Of a stretch of 64,000 nucleotides of DNA, positions 8,130 through 17,185 are shown piece after piece (positions within the stretch are counted from its first letter, which is position 1; each line of letters opens with the position of its first letter). The position numbers and the translations under genes are program-made. The stretch is taken from the NCBI RefSeq assembly GCF_003259255.1, contig NZ_QGOL01000013.1:62001-126000 (forward strand). Reading direction: 5' to 3'. This DNA is from Algoriphagus litoralis. Lineage in GTDB: Bacteria; Bacteroidota; Bacteroidia; Cytophagales; Cyclobacteriaceae. The notes beneath the pieces are model-generated. The model worked only from the letters and a program-made list of their open reading frames with translations. It did no database searches and was not told the origin of the DNA.

Positions 8130-8702
8130 TTATTCGCCTTTCTTACCTCTTAGCGCTCTTGGGATACCAATAGTCACTAGGGATACATTTGGTGAAGTAA
8201 GGATTTCAAAGCCTTCAGGCTTCAATTCGCTTACTTTGAAAGATTTACCAAGATCAAGATCTGAAATATCCACGGTGATAAAATCAGGGAAATTTGCAGC
8301 GATACCTTTCACTTTCAATTTTCTAGTTTTGAATTCAAGCTTACCACCTTTTGCAATACCAGGAGAGCTACCGGTTACTTTCACAGGAATTTCAAATTTG
8401 ATAGCTTTCTTTTCCGTATAAGCCATGAAGTCCGCATGTAGCAATACTTCACTTACAGGGTGGAATTGTGCTTCTTTCAAAACAGCCTTCACAATCGTAC
8501 CCTCGATATTCAACTCTACCAAGTGAACCTCGGGAGTGTAGATCAAGTCGCGGAAAAGGATAATAGGAGAATAGAAATGAATTTGTTCAGGGATACCAGG
8601 TCCGTAAACTACGCAGGGAACATTACCGGAGTCTCTGATTTCATTCAAAGCGGCACTGTCGAGATTTGCTCTTTTAAACCCTATAATCTCAAGTGTTTTC
8701 AT
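8130..8702 (-). CDS. rplY: 50S ribosomal protein L25/general stress protein Ctc
   Basis: 190 residues: an N-terminal L25 domain that binds 5S rRNA (residues about 1-92, with RDSGNVPCVVYGP and LLHADFMAY) and a C-terminal CTC-type beta domain ending in the lysine-rich RALRGKKGE. This long form is the usual one in Bacteroidota. It follows prs by 25 bp in the same direction and is probably co-transcribed with it, as is common for prs-ctc-pth. The product belongs to the large ribosomal subunit. Confidence 0.96.
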   Translation of the reverse strand: MKTLEIIGFKRANLDSAALNEIRDSGNVPCVVYGPGIPEQIHFYSPIILFRDLIYTPEVHLVELNIEGTIVKAVLKEAQFHPVSEVLLHADFMAYTEKKAIKFEIPVKVTGSSPGIAKGGKLEFKTRKLKVKGIAANFPDFITVDISDLDLGKSFKVSELKPEGFEILTSPNVSLVTIGIPRALRGKKGE

Positions 8703-8727
8703 TAGTATTTGTATTTAAATTGGTTTC

Positions 8728-9654
8728 TTAAATAAAAAGGGAACTGATAGATGTATTCCCTGTAACGGCATGAATTGCTTTTGCAAACAAATCGGCTACC
8801 GTCAGTACTCTGATTTTTGAAGATTGTTGTTTTAGTGTAATGGTATCTGTAATCACCAATTCTTCCAAAACTGAATTTTCAATGTTTTCATAGGCTTTTC
8901 CAGAAAGTACGCCATGTGTGACTATTGCTCTTACCGAGGTAGCGCCTTTTTCCATGATGATCTGAGCAGCTTTGCAGAGTGTACCTGCCGTATCTACCAA
9001 ATCATCCACTAGAATCACATCCTTACCTTCCACATCTCCTATTACTTGCATGGAAGCAATCTCATTGGCTCTTTTTCTGTGCTTGTCACAGACGACCATT
9101 TCTACTTCGAAGTGCTTCGCAAAAGATCTCGCTCTCGCCACACCTCCCACATCAGGCGCCGCGAAAATCATGTTCGGAAGCCTAAGTGTGCTCAAATAGG
9201 GTGCAAAAATAGCTGATCCATTCAAATGATCCAAGGGGATATCAAAAAAACCCTGAATTTGTCCGGCATGCAGGTCGCAGGCCATGATCCGATCTGCACC
9301 CGCTGATGTGAGCATATTTGCGATCAATTTGGCGGCGATGGATACTCTCGGGCGGTCCTTGCGGTCCTGTCTGGCGTAGCCGAAGTAGGGAATCACTGCG
9401 CAGACTTTGTAGGCACTGGCACGTTTGGCGGCATCGATCATCAGGCATAGCTCCAGAATGTTATCACTTGGAGGGTTAGTACTTTGGATGATGAAAACGG
9501 TACAGCCTCTGATTGATTCGTCAAAACTTGGTGACATTTCCCCGTCACTGAATTTTGACATGGTCAGATCGCCTAGTTTTTTTCCATAGTTTTTGGCAAT
9601 TTTTTCTGCCAAATGAAGGCTGTTGGTGCCAGCAAATATTTTGACCTCGGACAT
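8728..9654 (-). CDS. prs: Ribose-phosphate pyrophosphokinase
   Basis: Makes PRPP from ribose 5-phosphate and ATP, feeding purine, pyrimidine, His and Trp synthesis. With the start at 9654 the protein is 308 residues, the usual length, beginning SEVKIFAGTNSLHLAEKIA. The signatures FSDGEMSPSFDESIRG, the DRKDRPRVSIAAKL flexible-loop region, DLHAGQIQGFFDIPLDHL and the PRPP-binding VILVDDLVDTAGTL are present. The frame is open 43 codons further upstream to 9783, but a TACTTTTG promoter box at 9693-9700 supports the shorter start. PRPP links it functionally to the trp, his and purL genes elsewhere in the window. Confidence 0.96.
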   Translation of the reverse strand: MSEVKIFAGTNSLHLAEKIAKNYGKKLGDLTMSKFSDGEMSPSFDESIRGCTVFIIQSTNPPSDNILELCLMIDAAKRASAYKVCAVIPYFGYARQDRKDRPRVSIAAKLIANMLTSAGADRIMACDLHAGQIQGFFDIPLDHLNGSAIFAPYLSTLRLPNMIFAAPDVGGVARARSFAKHFEVEMVVCDKHRKRANEIASMQVIGDVEGKDVILVDDLVDTAGTLCKAAQIIMEKGATSVRAIVTHGVLSGKAYENIENSVLEELVITDTITLKQQSSKIRVLTVADLFAKAIHAVTGNTSISSLFI

Positions 9655-9692
9655 GGTGGAGATTTTTGGAGCAAAAGGAATGGAATCAGAGA

Positions 9693-9700
9693 CAAAAGTA
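9693..9700 (-). promoter_or_regulatory. Candidate -7 promoter box for prs operon
   Basis: TACTTTTG on the minus strand matches TAnnTTTG exactly and lies 38 bp upstream of the chosen prs start. No clear TTTG partner is seen 19-20 nt further up. Confidence 0.45.
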
Positions 9701-9860
9701 AGGATTTTTGACAGATGGGCTAAGTGCATTCCTTTTGCTTGGGCAATAAATTTTGAAATCCACCCGTTTCTATTGCCAAACAATTTTTGAATTTCAAAGA
9801 ATATAAATTGCTGAATTTGTATCTTTAGGCTAGGTAGTTTTTCTGTGTAACTGATTTTTT

Positions 9861-12800
9861 ATGAGCCAAGTAACTCCAGTCCGACTTTCCATCTCTATCG
9901 AATCGCCTGATGGATCTCCAATCAAAATCACCTCGCTAAAAATCAATGACGAGGAATTTGTCCCCAAAAAAACTGAGAAGGAAAATATCCCTGATCCAGT
10001 CCCAATTTCGGAGAACATAGAAACAAAGGTAGTTGCTGCCACAGTCATTGCAGCTTTACCAAGTGATGAGGCAGAAGAAGTCTTAGTTGAAGTAAGTAAT
10101 GACCGGATAGTGGCTCCTGAATCTCGGAAATTAAACACCGAAAGCAATACTCTAGAGGAATTTGGGGGCGATTCTTTCTATCGAATGTTTTGGGGAAAAC
10201 TGACCTACAAAGCATTGAATGACAAAACATCCCTTGTGACTTACCAAGGATCTGAAAATGTATTTGATCATGAATTTGTGGGGAAATGGTTAGAGCCTTC
10301 TAGAGTTCACAAATGCTCATCAGAATACCCATCCAAAGGAAGGAACTATTTTCCGTCTGCAAATGGGGTGGTGTATTCCAAAGTTTTGGAGGTAAGAGAT
10401 GGGAAAAATCTCGTGGTTGATTTTTCTTACAATGGAGGTTCGATTCAATCACCTAAAGCGGTAAGCGATCAAGACGGGACCTTCTTTTTTGATAATAAAT
10501 TTGCTATTGAACGATGGGCAGGGGCAGCACACCGGAAAGACAATTTAATAGCCAAGTCTGGTCAGATCTATGCAAGTCTTGGATTTCCAAAAATTGTAGT
10601 GACTCCAGATTCTACCCTTAACTTCCAATTTGACGGCCTTGGCGATCGGCCTGCCATTCATTTAATGGTTTCCGATGCTTTTACTGGGGATATCAATGGT
10701 ACTGGTGACCAAATGCCTGATAGTTTTAAAGAGACATTTGGAGAGAATCTGAAGTTGTTTGAATTGCCTGGCCAAGGCCGTGTTGATCTCAATTTTGATT
10801 GGCAGCTGATCCCGCCGACCTACGCTCAAAAGGTCGTACAATATGGAGTGCCCAATGGGGTGATTTTTTTTGATGGCGCCGCAAGCAGCAGTCAATATGG
10901 GCTTAAACGATTTGCTAATTTCAACCAATTTTTAATTAAAGAGAAGATGACGGTTGCACTGGGATTTACCCGGCCAGGAGTAACTTGTTCTATGCCCAAT
11001 CAAGGCTACTGCAATGGTGGAGGAATCCATGATGGTTCAGATATAAAGGAGTTTTGTACCTATCGATTTGAAGGGGACTGGTTTGCAAGGGATCCTAATA
11101 ACATGAAGGCGAGAACCAGCGGTGGCCTTCGTCTAGAGTGGATCGGTAAATCAACCGAGAAGCCTGGAAGATTCGTCGAGCTGGAATCCCAAAAGGCTTT
11201 TCAGTTTGAAGATTTAAAGTTGAAATTTTCATCTAATTCAGAAGTTGAAGTGGATAGTCCGGACTTCACCTGGTTTCATTTAGCCTGCCAGGAGTGGACT
11301 GGAGGGACGAGTACCGGTTCTGAATTTACACACCTCATAGTAGATGGAAGGAAAATTGGATTGAATTCTAATGGAGACTTTTGGTTAGTCAATGGTGAGG
11401 GGGATCTGAAAGGTCGATCATTTAGTGCTCGGAGTGTAAAGCTTTTTGATAGAATTCCATCTAAAGGAGATTTGATTAAGCAAGATTTGCAAAACTTGAG
11501 AGAAGGGGGGATTATCGGTAAAGTTGCTGACAACCGATTTGAAATCTGGGGTTGGTCAATTCAAGAAGGGGATCAACTTTCCGCAGCTGGAGAGGTATTT
11601 ACAGTGAAATCCATCGGAAGAAAATGGAAGACTTGGGAGCAATTTGCGGTTCAAAATAATCTGTCCGAACCAAGGTTAAAAAGAGGAGATCGAAGGATTA
11701 CTTATACAGAGATTGAACTGGATAAGCCTGTCACCGGGCCAGTTTCTTCTATTCAGTTTAGAGTTGAGCGATCAGTTTTGGAGCATTTGCTCGACGGTCA
11801 ATTCAGGAATGGATGTAAGGCGGCATGGGGAATCGGAAACGAAAGTCCTGGTCATCTGATGTATATCGATTACAATGTCAATCTGGTACTAAGAAACGTG
11901 GACATACATGGGATGATCAGAAGTACAGCAAGACCGCTATGGGCAGAGACTTCAAAGTCACATTCTGGACTTGTTAATGCTATTTCTGTAAATAACCTCG
12001 GTGCTCCAATTTGGAAAAAGGGGCACAAACTTTTATTAGCTCATCCCGAGTCAGGAAAGATTCAGCAAGTAGAGCTAATTCAGGATTTTGACGGGAATAG
12101 AGGTGAAGTCAAAATTGCTTCTGTCAATTTACCGGTTGAGTTTCCGCAGAATTCAATTCTGGTAGGTTTGTATTCACTACCCTCTGAGGCAAGATTTGAA
12201 CACGTCAGCTATATCAATGAGGATCTTTCGCCGTGCTATAGCGAGCGGATTGATTACAGACCTCAGGGCTTGAGGTTGAGGCAGCTTCTGACCAAAGATA
12301 ATTCCAAACGGGTTCAGATTATCGGTGGAAGGATTAGCTGGTATAGTAATATGGAAAATCGTTTTGAGCCTGAAATTGAATTTTCTGAAAAACCTCATCT
12401 AGTAAATACCAAATCTGTAGTGCCTGTCATTTTGAACCCGATAATTAAGGATAAGCAGGGAGTCCATTTTGGGTTTCAACGGAAAGAATCCGGCAAAGAA
12501 GAGTTGTTTTTGACAAATAGACTGGTGGTTACAGATGGGAAAACTGTCGATATTAGTAACTCCGTCCTTGGTGCAGACCTTTATTTGGAAGGAAACGGTG
12601 AATTTATTTTGCACCAAGTGAATTCAAATAATTACGTTGACAACAAACGTGATACAGGATATGGGTTCAGTATTGTCGTTCAGGATAAGTTTAAGAAAAC
12701 AGAATCACTCCAATTAACAGGGAAAGGAGGTAAGGCCGGTATGATGATCAATTCCCCATACGGAATAGGTGTATTGAGAATTGATTTTCAAGATTGGGAG

Positions 12801-12893
12801 CTTAAGCCAGCCTTATTTAACGGAGGGGGCTTTCAATCCCAACAAAATCAAAATGATCCGAGATACCGTGAATTTGTTAGGATTTCAAAATAG
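9861..12893 (+). CDS. Unrecognised 1010-residue protein, beta-rich C-terminus
   Basis: I do not recognise a family. There is no signal peptide, lipobox or membrane segment. Residues about 1-105 are acidic, Pro/Val/Ala-rich and probably disordered. The middle part (about 110-560) is rich in aromatic residues and Gly, with a Cys-bearing stretch near 376-395 (CSMPNQGYCNGGG, EFCTY). The C-terminal third has short beta-forming repeats with Asn/Gly turns (VLRNVDIHG, LYLEGNGEFILHQ, LTGKGGKAGMMINSPYG) that could form a parallel beta-helix. Start chosen at ATG 9861, which is divergent from prs. A typical C-terminal type IX secretion domain is not evident. The length and even codon use argue for a real gene; function is unknown. 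Confidence 0.75.
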   Translation: MSQVTPVRLSISIESPDGSPIKITSLKINDEEFVPKKTEKENIPDPVPISENIETKVVAATVIAALPSDEAEEVLVEVSNDRIVAPESRKLNTESNTLEEFGGDSFYRMFWGKLTYKALNDKTSLVTYQGSENVFDHEFVGKWLEPSRVHKCSSEYPSKGRNYFPSANGVVYSKVLEVRDGKNLVVDFSYNGGSIQSPKAVSDQDGTFFFDNKFAIERWAGAAHRKDNLIAKSGQIYASLGFPKIVVTPDSTLNFQFDGLGDRPAIHLMVSDAFTGDINGTGDQMPDSFKETFGENLKLFELPGQGRVDLNFDWQLIPPTYAQKVVQYGVPNGVIFFDGAASSSQYGLKRFANFNQFLIKEKMTVALGFTRPGVTCSMPNQGYCNGGGIHDGSDIKEFCTYRFEGDWFARDPNNMKARTSGGLRLEWIGKSTEKPGRFVELESQKAFQFEDLKLKFSSNSEVEVDSPDFTWFHLACQEWTGGTSTGSEFTHLIVDGRKIGLNSNGDFWLVNGEGDLKGRSFSARSVKLFDRIPSKGDLIKQDLQNLREGGIIGKVADNRFEIWGWSIQEGDQLSAAGEVFTVKSIGRKWKTWEQFAVQNNLSEPRLKRGDRRITYTEIELDKPVTGPVSSIQFRVERSVLEHLLDGQFRNGCKAAWGIGNESPGHLMYIDYNVNLVLRNVDIHGMIRSTARPLWAETSKSHSGLVNAISVNNLGAPIWKKGHKLLLAHPESGKIQQVELIQDFDGNRGEVKIASVNLPVEFPQNSILVGLYSLPSEARFEHVSYINEDLSPCYSERIDYRPQGLRLRQLLTKDNSKRVQIIGGRISWYSNMENRFEPEIEFSEKPHLVNTKSVVPVILNPIIKDKQGVHFGFQRKESGKEELFLTNRLVVTDGKTVDISNSVLGADLYLEGNGEFILHQVNSNNYVDNKRDTGYGFSIVVQDKFKKTESLQLTGKGGKAGMMINSPYGIGVLRIDFQDWELKPALFNGGGFQSQQNQNDPRYREFVRISK

Positions 12894-12961
12894 GATAAGT
12901 AGGTTTAAATTCTTCAAATTTCCTTTCCTGTAAAATTTTATGGATCATTCGATTGATTCAA

Positions 12962-12991
12962 CTTGAAAGCTTGTCAAATAGGCTATTTTTA
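12962..12991 (+). promoter_or_regulatory. Candidate promoter for M14 peptidase gene
   Basis: CTTG (12962-12965), an 18-nt spacer and TATTTTTA (12984-12991) approximate the Bacteroidota promoter, 21 nt before the start codon. An inverted pair TAGGCT (12979-12984) and AGCCTA (13007-13012) spans from the -7 box to the A of the start codon. Confidence 0.35.
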
Positions 12992-13011
12992 AAAAAAAAT
13001 AATTTAAGCCT

Positions 13012-15741
13012 ATGAAGTTTTATACACACAGAAAACTAGGATTTATTCTGTTTTTGTTTTTTTCTGTTTCGGTATCTATTGCCCAGACAGTCCCGACACC
13101 CAAATCCCACTTTGGATTTGATATTGGAGATGAATACATGTTGGCCAATTTTAGCCAAACCGAAGCCTATTTCAAAAAAGTAGATGAGGCAAGCGACCGT
13201 GTGAAGCTGGTTGAGATCGGAAAAACTGAATTTGGTCGTTCTCAACCCATGTTGATCATTACTGCTCCCCAGAATTTTTCCCAAATCGATCGGTATAAGG
13301 AAATTTCTCAAAAGCTGGGTCGAGCTGAAATCACCGAGGCTGAAGCAAAGGCTCTTTCAATGGAAGGGAAGCCGGTAGTCTGGATCGATGGAGGTCTGCA
13401 TGCAAATGAGGTAGTAGGAGCACAACAATTGATTGAGACACTTTACCAGTTAGCTTCCAGAAATGATGAAGAAACACTTAAAATTCTCGATGAAGTAATA
13501 ATTCTTTTGGTTCATGTGAATCCTGACGGCATGGAAATCATGTCGGATTGGTACATGAGAAATGAGGATAAAACCAAACGAGCGCAGAATATCCCTGTCC
13601 TGTATCAGAAATACGTCGGGCATGACAATAACCGAGACTTTTACATGAATAACATGTCTGAGTCGACCAACATTTCACTTCAACAATACGTGGAATGGCT
13701 TCCTCAAATTATCTACAATCATCACCAGTCAGGGCCAGCAGGCACGGTAGTGGCTGGGCCTCCATACAGAGATCCTTTCAATCATGTTTTTGATCCTTTG
13801 ATCATCACCAGCCTTGACGCTGTTGGAGCAGCGATGATCAATAGACTTCATGTCGAAGACAAGCCTGGCTATACCCGCTTAGATGGTTCGGTCTTTTCTA
13901 CTTGGTGGAACGGGGGATTGAGGACTACTCCATATTATCACAATATGATTGGGATTTTGACCGAGATTGTAGGCAGTCCATCCCCATATTCGATTCCATT
14001 GGTACCTGATCGCTTGATTCCAAATAATGGAACTCCCTATCCGGTGACACCAGGTCCGTGGCCTTTCCGCAGATCTATCGACTATTCAGTTTCGCTTAAT
14101 TATGCCATTTTGAATCACGCCGTAAGACACGGGGATGAGCTCTTGTATAATTTTTACCTGATGGGCAAAAAGTCCATTGATCGGGGAAATACTGACACCT
14201 GGACCAGATATCCAAAATATGCACAGGATATTCAGTCAACTTTTGATGCTGCGCAAAAAAAGAAGACTGAGGACGATGAGGAAGCTGCCTATTTTGGATT
14301 TCGTTCAGGGATACCAATTCAGTTTTATGATTCCGTATACAAAGACCCTTCAAAAAGAGATCCGCGAGGTTACATCCTTTCAGCAGATCAGCCGGATTTC
14401 TCCACAGCCATTAAGTTTCTTAATGCATTGATCAAATCAGGGATTGCAGTACACAAAGCCACTTCTGATTTCACTGTATCTGGCAAAAATTATCCAAAAG
14501 GATCCTACATCGTCAAGACAGCGCAAGCATTTAGGCCACATGTGATCGATATGTTTGAGCCTCAGGATCACCCAAATGACTTCCTTTATCCCGGCGGCCC
14601 TCCCATTCGTCCATATGATGCGGCCGGTTGGACACTCGCTTATCAAATGGGCGTATCGGTGGATCGGATAATGGAAGGATTTGACGGGCCATTTGAGAAG
14701 GTGGCATATGGGCAATTATTGAGCCCAGAACCAACTACACTGCCGAATGCTTCGGGTTTCATCCTTGATTCCAGAGTAAATGATTCATTCATGGCAGTAA
14801 ATGATTTGCTGAAAGCCAAAGTAAAAGTCTATCGTACCCCTACTTCTGTAAATGGACTGCCAGCCGGTTCTTTTTATATCCCTGCCACAGGGAAAAAAGA
14901 TTTGGAATCCCTGGCTAAAAAATATGGTGTCAAAGTTCATCCGGGGAAAGGTTTGCCGACAGGTGCAGAGGAAATTAAACCATCCAGAATTGGGCTATAT
15001 GATTACTATGGAGGTTCGATGCCTTCAGGCTGGGTGAGATGGATGATGGAGCAGTTTCATTTTGACTTCCAAGTAGTATTCCCACAGGAGATAGACGCAG
15101 GAAATCTCACTGCAAATTATGATGTGATCCTATTCATCGGTCCTGGAATGCCGGGAGGAAGTGGAGGATATGGCAGCGGAAGCCAACCCAAGAAAGAGGA
15201 CATTCCGGCAGAATACCACCACATGATTGGCCGATTATCTGTAGAGAAGTCGATTCCTCAACTTAAATCTTTCATGGAAAATGGAGGAAAGGTGGTCACT
15301 GTTGGAGCAGCAACTTCTCTGGCTTACCATTTGAACCTTCCTGTTTCCAATGCTTTGGTAGAAATCGTGGATGGGAAAGAGAAATCCTTGACAGGGGATA
15401 AGTACTATATCCCGGGAAGTGTGCTGGAGATGCATTTAGATACTTCTTCTCCAGCAAACTTTGGTATGGGACAAAAAGCAAACGTTCTTTTTAACAATAG
15501 TCCAGTGTTCAAACTTGCTCCAGGAGCTGCCCAACAGGGCGTGAAACCCTTGGCATGGTTTGGTACTGAGGAGCCCCTCAAAAGCGGCTGGGCCTGGGGC
15601 CAACAATACCTCAAAAACGGAGTAACAGCTTTTGAAGCAGAAGTTGGAAAAGGTAAACTCTATGCCTTTGGTCCTGAAATTACTTTCAGGGCTCAGTCTC
15701 ATGGTACATTCAAAATGCTGTTCAACGGTTTGTACAAATAA
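13012..15741 (+). CDS. Secreted M14 family zinc carboxypeptidase-like peptidase
   Basis: 909 residues with an N-terminal signal peptide (hydrophobic stretch ending near IAQ, about residue 24). The M14 catalytic region covers about 45-370: the zinc-ligand motif DGGLHANEVVGAQ near 122, HVNPDGME near 165, the substrate-binding NNRDFYMNN near 200 and YNHHQSGP near 238 (third zinc ligand). A Glu candidate for the general base is in ILTEIVG near 322. The long C-terminal part is typical of the Bacteroidota periplasmic M14 subfamily and includes a glutamine-amidotransferase-like region. It probably degrades peptides outside the cytoplasm. It is monocistronic with its own terminator. Confidence 0.92.
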   Translation: MKFYTHRKLGFILFLFFSVSVSIAQTVPTPKSHFGFDIGDEYMLANFSQTEAYFKKVDEASDRVKLVEIGKTEFGRSQPMLIITAPQNFSQIDRYKEISQKLGRAEITEAEAKALSMEGKPVVWIDGGLHANEVVGAQQLIETLYQLASRNDEETLKILDEVIILLVHVNPDGMEIMSDWYMRNEDKTKRAQNIPVLYQKYVGHDNNRDFYMNNMSESTNISLQQYVEWLPQIIYNHHQSGPAGTVVAGPPYRDPFNHVFDPLIITSLDAVGAAMINRLHVEDKPGYTRLDGSVFSTWWNGGLRTTPYYHNMIGILTEIVGSPSPYSIPLVPDRLIPNNGTPYPVTPGPWPFRRSIDYSVSLNYAILNHAVRHGDELLYNFYLMGKKSIDRGNTDTWTRYPKYAQDIQSTFDAAQKKKTEDDEEAAYFGFRSGIPIQFYDSVYKDPSKRDPRGYILSADQPDFSTAIKFLNALIKSGIAVHKATSDFTVSGKNYPKGSYIVKTAQAFRPHVIDMFEPQDHPNDFLYPGGPPIRPYDAAGWTLAYQMGVSVDRIMEGFDGPFEKVAYGQLLSPEPTTLPNASGFILDSRVNDSFMAVNDLLKAKVKVYRTPTSVNGLPAGSFYIPATGKKDLESLAKKYGVKVHPGKGLPTGAEEIKPSRIGLYDYYGGSMPSGWVRWMMEQFHFDFQVVFPQEIDAGNLTANYDVILFIGPGMPGGSGGYGSGSQPKKEDIPAEYHHMIGRLSVEKSIPQLKSFMENGGKVVTVGAATSLAYHLNLPVSNALVEIVDGKEKSLTGDKYYIPGSVLEMHLDTSSPANFGMGQKANVLFNNSPVFKLAPGAAQQGVKPLAWFGTEEPLKSGWAWGQQYLKNGVTAFEAEVGKGKLYAFGPEITFRAQSHGTFKMLFNGLYK

Positions 15742-15759
15742 GCCGTCTTGGATTCATTT

Positions 15760-15797
15760 AGCCACTTCAGACTCTGGTTTGAAGTGGCTTTTTTTTG
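15760..15797 (+). terminator. Rho-independent terminator after M14 peptidase
   Basis: Stem AGCCACTTCA (15760-15769) pairs with TGAAGTGGCT (15780-15789), followed by at least seven T residues. It lies 18 bp after the stop. Confidence 0.9.
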
Positions 15798-16000
15798 ATC
15801 TTTTTGAAAATCTTTTATTGATTGTCTACAGCTTGAGTCAAATCAGGTAATCAAGAAGATTTTTTTTATGTTTTAAATTTTTGAAAATGTTCCTATCTCG
15901 TAACAGTTTAAAATACCTTTGATTTCAAGTATTTAAAGACTTTCGGTTTGCTTTTTCGTGTAATTAGTACTTGTAATAGTATTTGGATTAATGAAAAGAA

Positions 16001-16756
16001 ATGGATTCATATCAGCACTATATTGACGCGGAAGTTGGTCTTTGGCTTTATGAGATGAAAAAGCCTCCGAGTTTGTTTGGGCGATTGACTCATGGGGTTC
16101 AGGGCAAAATCAATAACCTTATCCCGGAGAAAGTTCACCAGGCGATTACCATTGCGATTGAAAATATGGTAAAGGCAGTAATTACAGGATCTGCGTGGAT
16201 TGTACCCAAGGCAGATGCCGCGATGACTTATCTGGAGCGGGAGAATAAAGTCCGAGAGCGGATCAAATGGTATCGAAACACGGCCTCTGCTGAAGGGGCA
16301 ATCACAGGTGCCGGAGGTATTCTACTTGGATTTGTAGATTTCCCGGCATTTTTGACCATCAAGATGAAAATGCTGTTTGATATCGCAGCTTTGTATGGGG
16401 CAGATACCAAGGACTACCATGAGCGTTTATTTTTGCTATACATTTTTCAGTTGAGTTTTTCCGACCAAAAGCGAAGAAATGAACTTGTAGGCTTGATTGA
16501 AAATTGGGAAGAATTCAGACATGAGCTCCCCAAACAAATGAAGGATTTCGATTGGAGGACATTTCAACTGGATTACAGGGACTATATCGATTTGGCTAAG
16601 CTGGCGCAATTGGTGCCGGTAATTGGAGCAGGAGTGGGGGCTCTAGCCAATTATAGGCTTACGGAGCACTTGGGAAGATTTGCGATGAATTCATTTCGGC
16701 TGAGGTGGATGAAACAATACCCCAATAAGATTGGAGCCTTAACAGCATTGCCCTAG
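16001..16756 (+). CDS. EcsC family protein
   Basis: 251 residues matching the EcsC domain (residues about 40-240): the conserved glycine-rich segment GAITGAGGILLGFVDFPAFLTIKMKML near 101-127 and a second Gly/Ala hydrophobic segment VPVIGAGVGALANY near 212. EcsC is named from a Bacillus ABC-transporter operon, but most homologues, like this one, stand alone and have no known biochemical activity. The two glycine-rich stretches could insert in or lie on the membrane. A terminator follows directly. The ATG at 16001 has no Shine-Dalgarno, as is usual here. Confidence 0.88.
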   Translation: MDSYQHYIDAEVGLWLYEMKKPPSLFGRLTHGVQGKINNLIPEKVHQAITIAIENMVKAVITGSAWIVPKADAAMTYLERENKVRERIKWYRNTASAEGAITGAGGILLGFVDFPAFLTIKMKMLFDIAALYGADTKDYHERLFLLYIFQLSFSDQKRRNELVGLIENWEEFRHELPKQMKDFDWRTFQLDYRDYIDLAKLAQLVPVIGAGVGALANYRLTEHLGRFAMNSFRLRWMKQYPNKIGALTALP

Positions 16757-16765
16757 AAATAAAAA

Positions 16766-16793
16766 AGCTTCCCGAATTAACGGGAAGCTTTTG
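16766..16793 (+). terminator. Rho-independent terminator after EcsC gene
   Basis: Stem AAGCTTCCCG pairs with CGGGAAGCTT around a short AATTAA-type loop, with T-rich sequence on the plus side and A-rich sequence on the other. It may also stop the convergent tRNA-Gln transcript. Confidence 0.85.
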
Positions 16794-16866
16794 TTGGCCG
16801 ACCAGGGCTCGAACCTGGACTCTTCTGAACCAAAATCAGACGTGTTGCCAGTTACACCATCAGCCA
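16794..16866 (-). tRNA. tRNA-Gln(TTG)
   Basis: A complete cloverleaf can be folded on the minus strand. The acceptor arms are TGGCTGA and TCGGCCA. The anticodon stem is TCTGA/TCAGA with loop TTTTGGT, giving anticodon TTG. The T arm is CCAGG TTCGAGC CCTGG. The discriminator is A at 16794 and the 3' CCA is not encoded. It reads CAA (and CAG by wobble) glutamine codons. A consensus promoter lies about 40 bp upstream. Confidence 0.97.
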
Positions 16867-17185
16867 ATTTTGTTTTAAGCAAGCATGTGCTTCTCTTAAA
16901 GTTTCACAAAGGTAGATTCTTACCTTATTTTTTCCAAATGGCTCCCAAAAGAATTTTGGGAGCAGTATGTAATTTACTTGCATTCAGGAACAAAAATATT
17001 TTTGGTATTCAAACACTAAAGGATCAAAATTCAGGGTAGTTAAAGGAAGTATTTTAAAGGTAGAAAGCATTGAAATCGTTTGAATTTTGTCTTTTTATTA
17101 ATTTTCAGGCAGTTGTATTGATTGAATGAAAATATTTGCCTTGTTTTACTTCAAATTTGAAAACCAAACTAATAATAACAGTACT
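16867..17185. other. Intergenic region, mostly empty
   Basis: 319 bp between tRNA-Gln (minus) and the small helical protein gene (plus). It holds the tRNA promoter (16907-16938) and, further right, AT-rich sequence with TAATTTTC near 17098 that could serve the plus-strand gene. No coding frame or repeat is convincing. Confidence 0.6.
16907..16938 (-). promoter_or_regulatory. Promoter of tRNA-Gln
   Basis: TTTG (complement of 16935-16938), a 20-nt spacer and TACCTTTG (complement of 16907-16914) match the Bacteroidota consensus fully. The predicted start is near 16899, about 33 nt before the tRNA 5' end. Confidence 0.7.

Noticed and set aside
9655..9783. N-terminal extension of prs by 43 residues from an upstream ATG
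   Set aside because: The extra residues do not resemble Prs, whose normal start falls at 9654, and a consensus -7 promoter box lies inside the extension.
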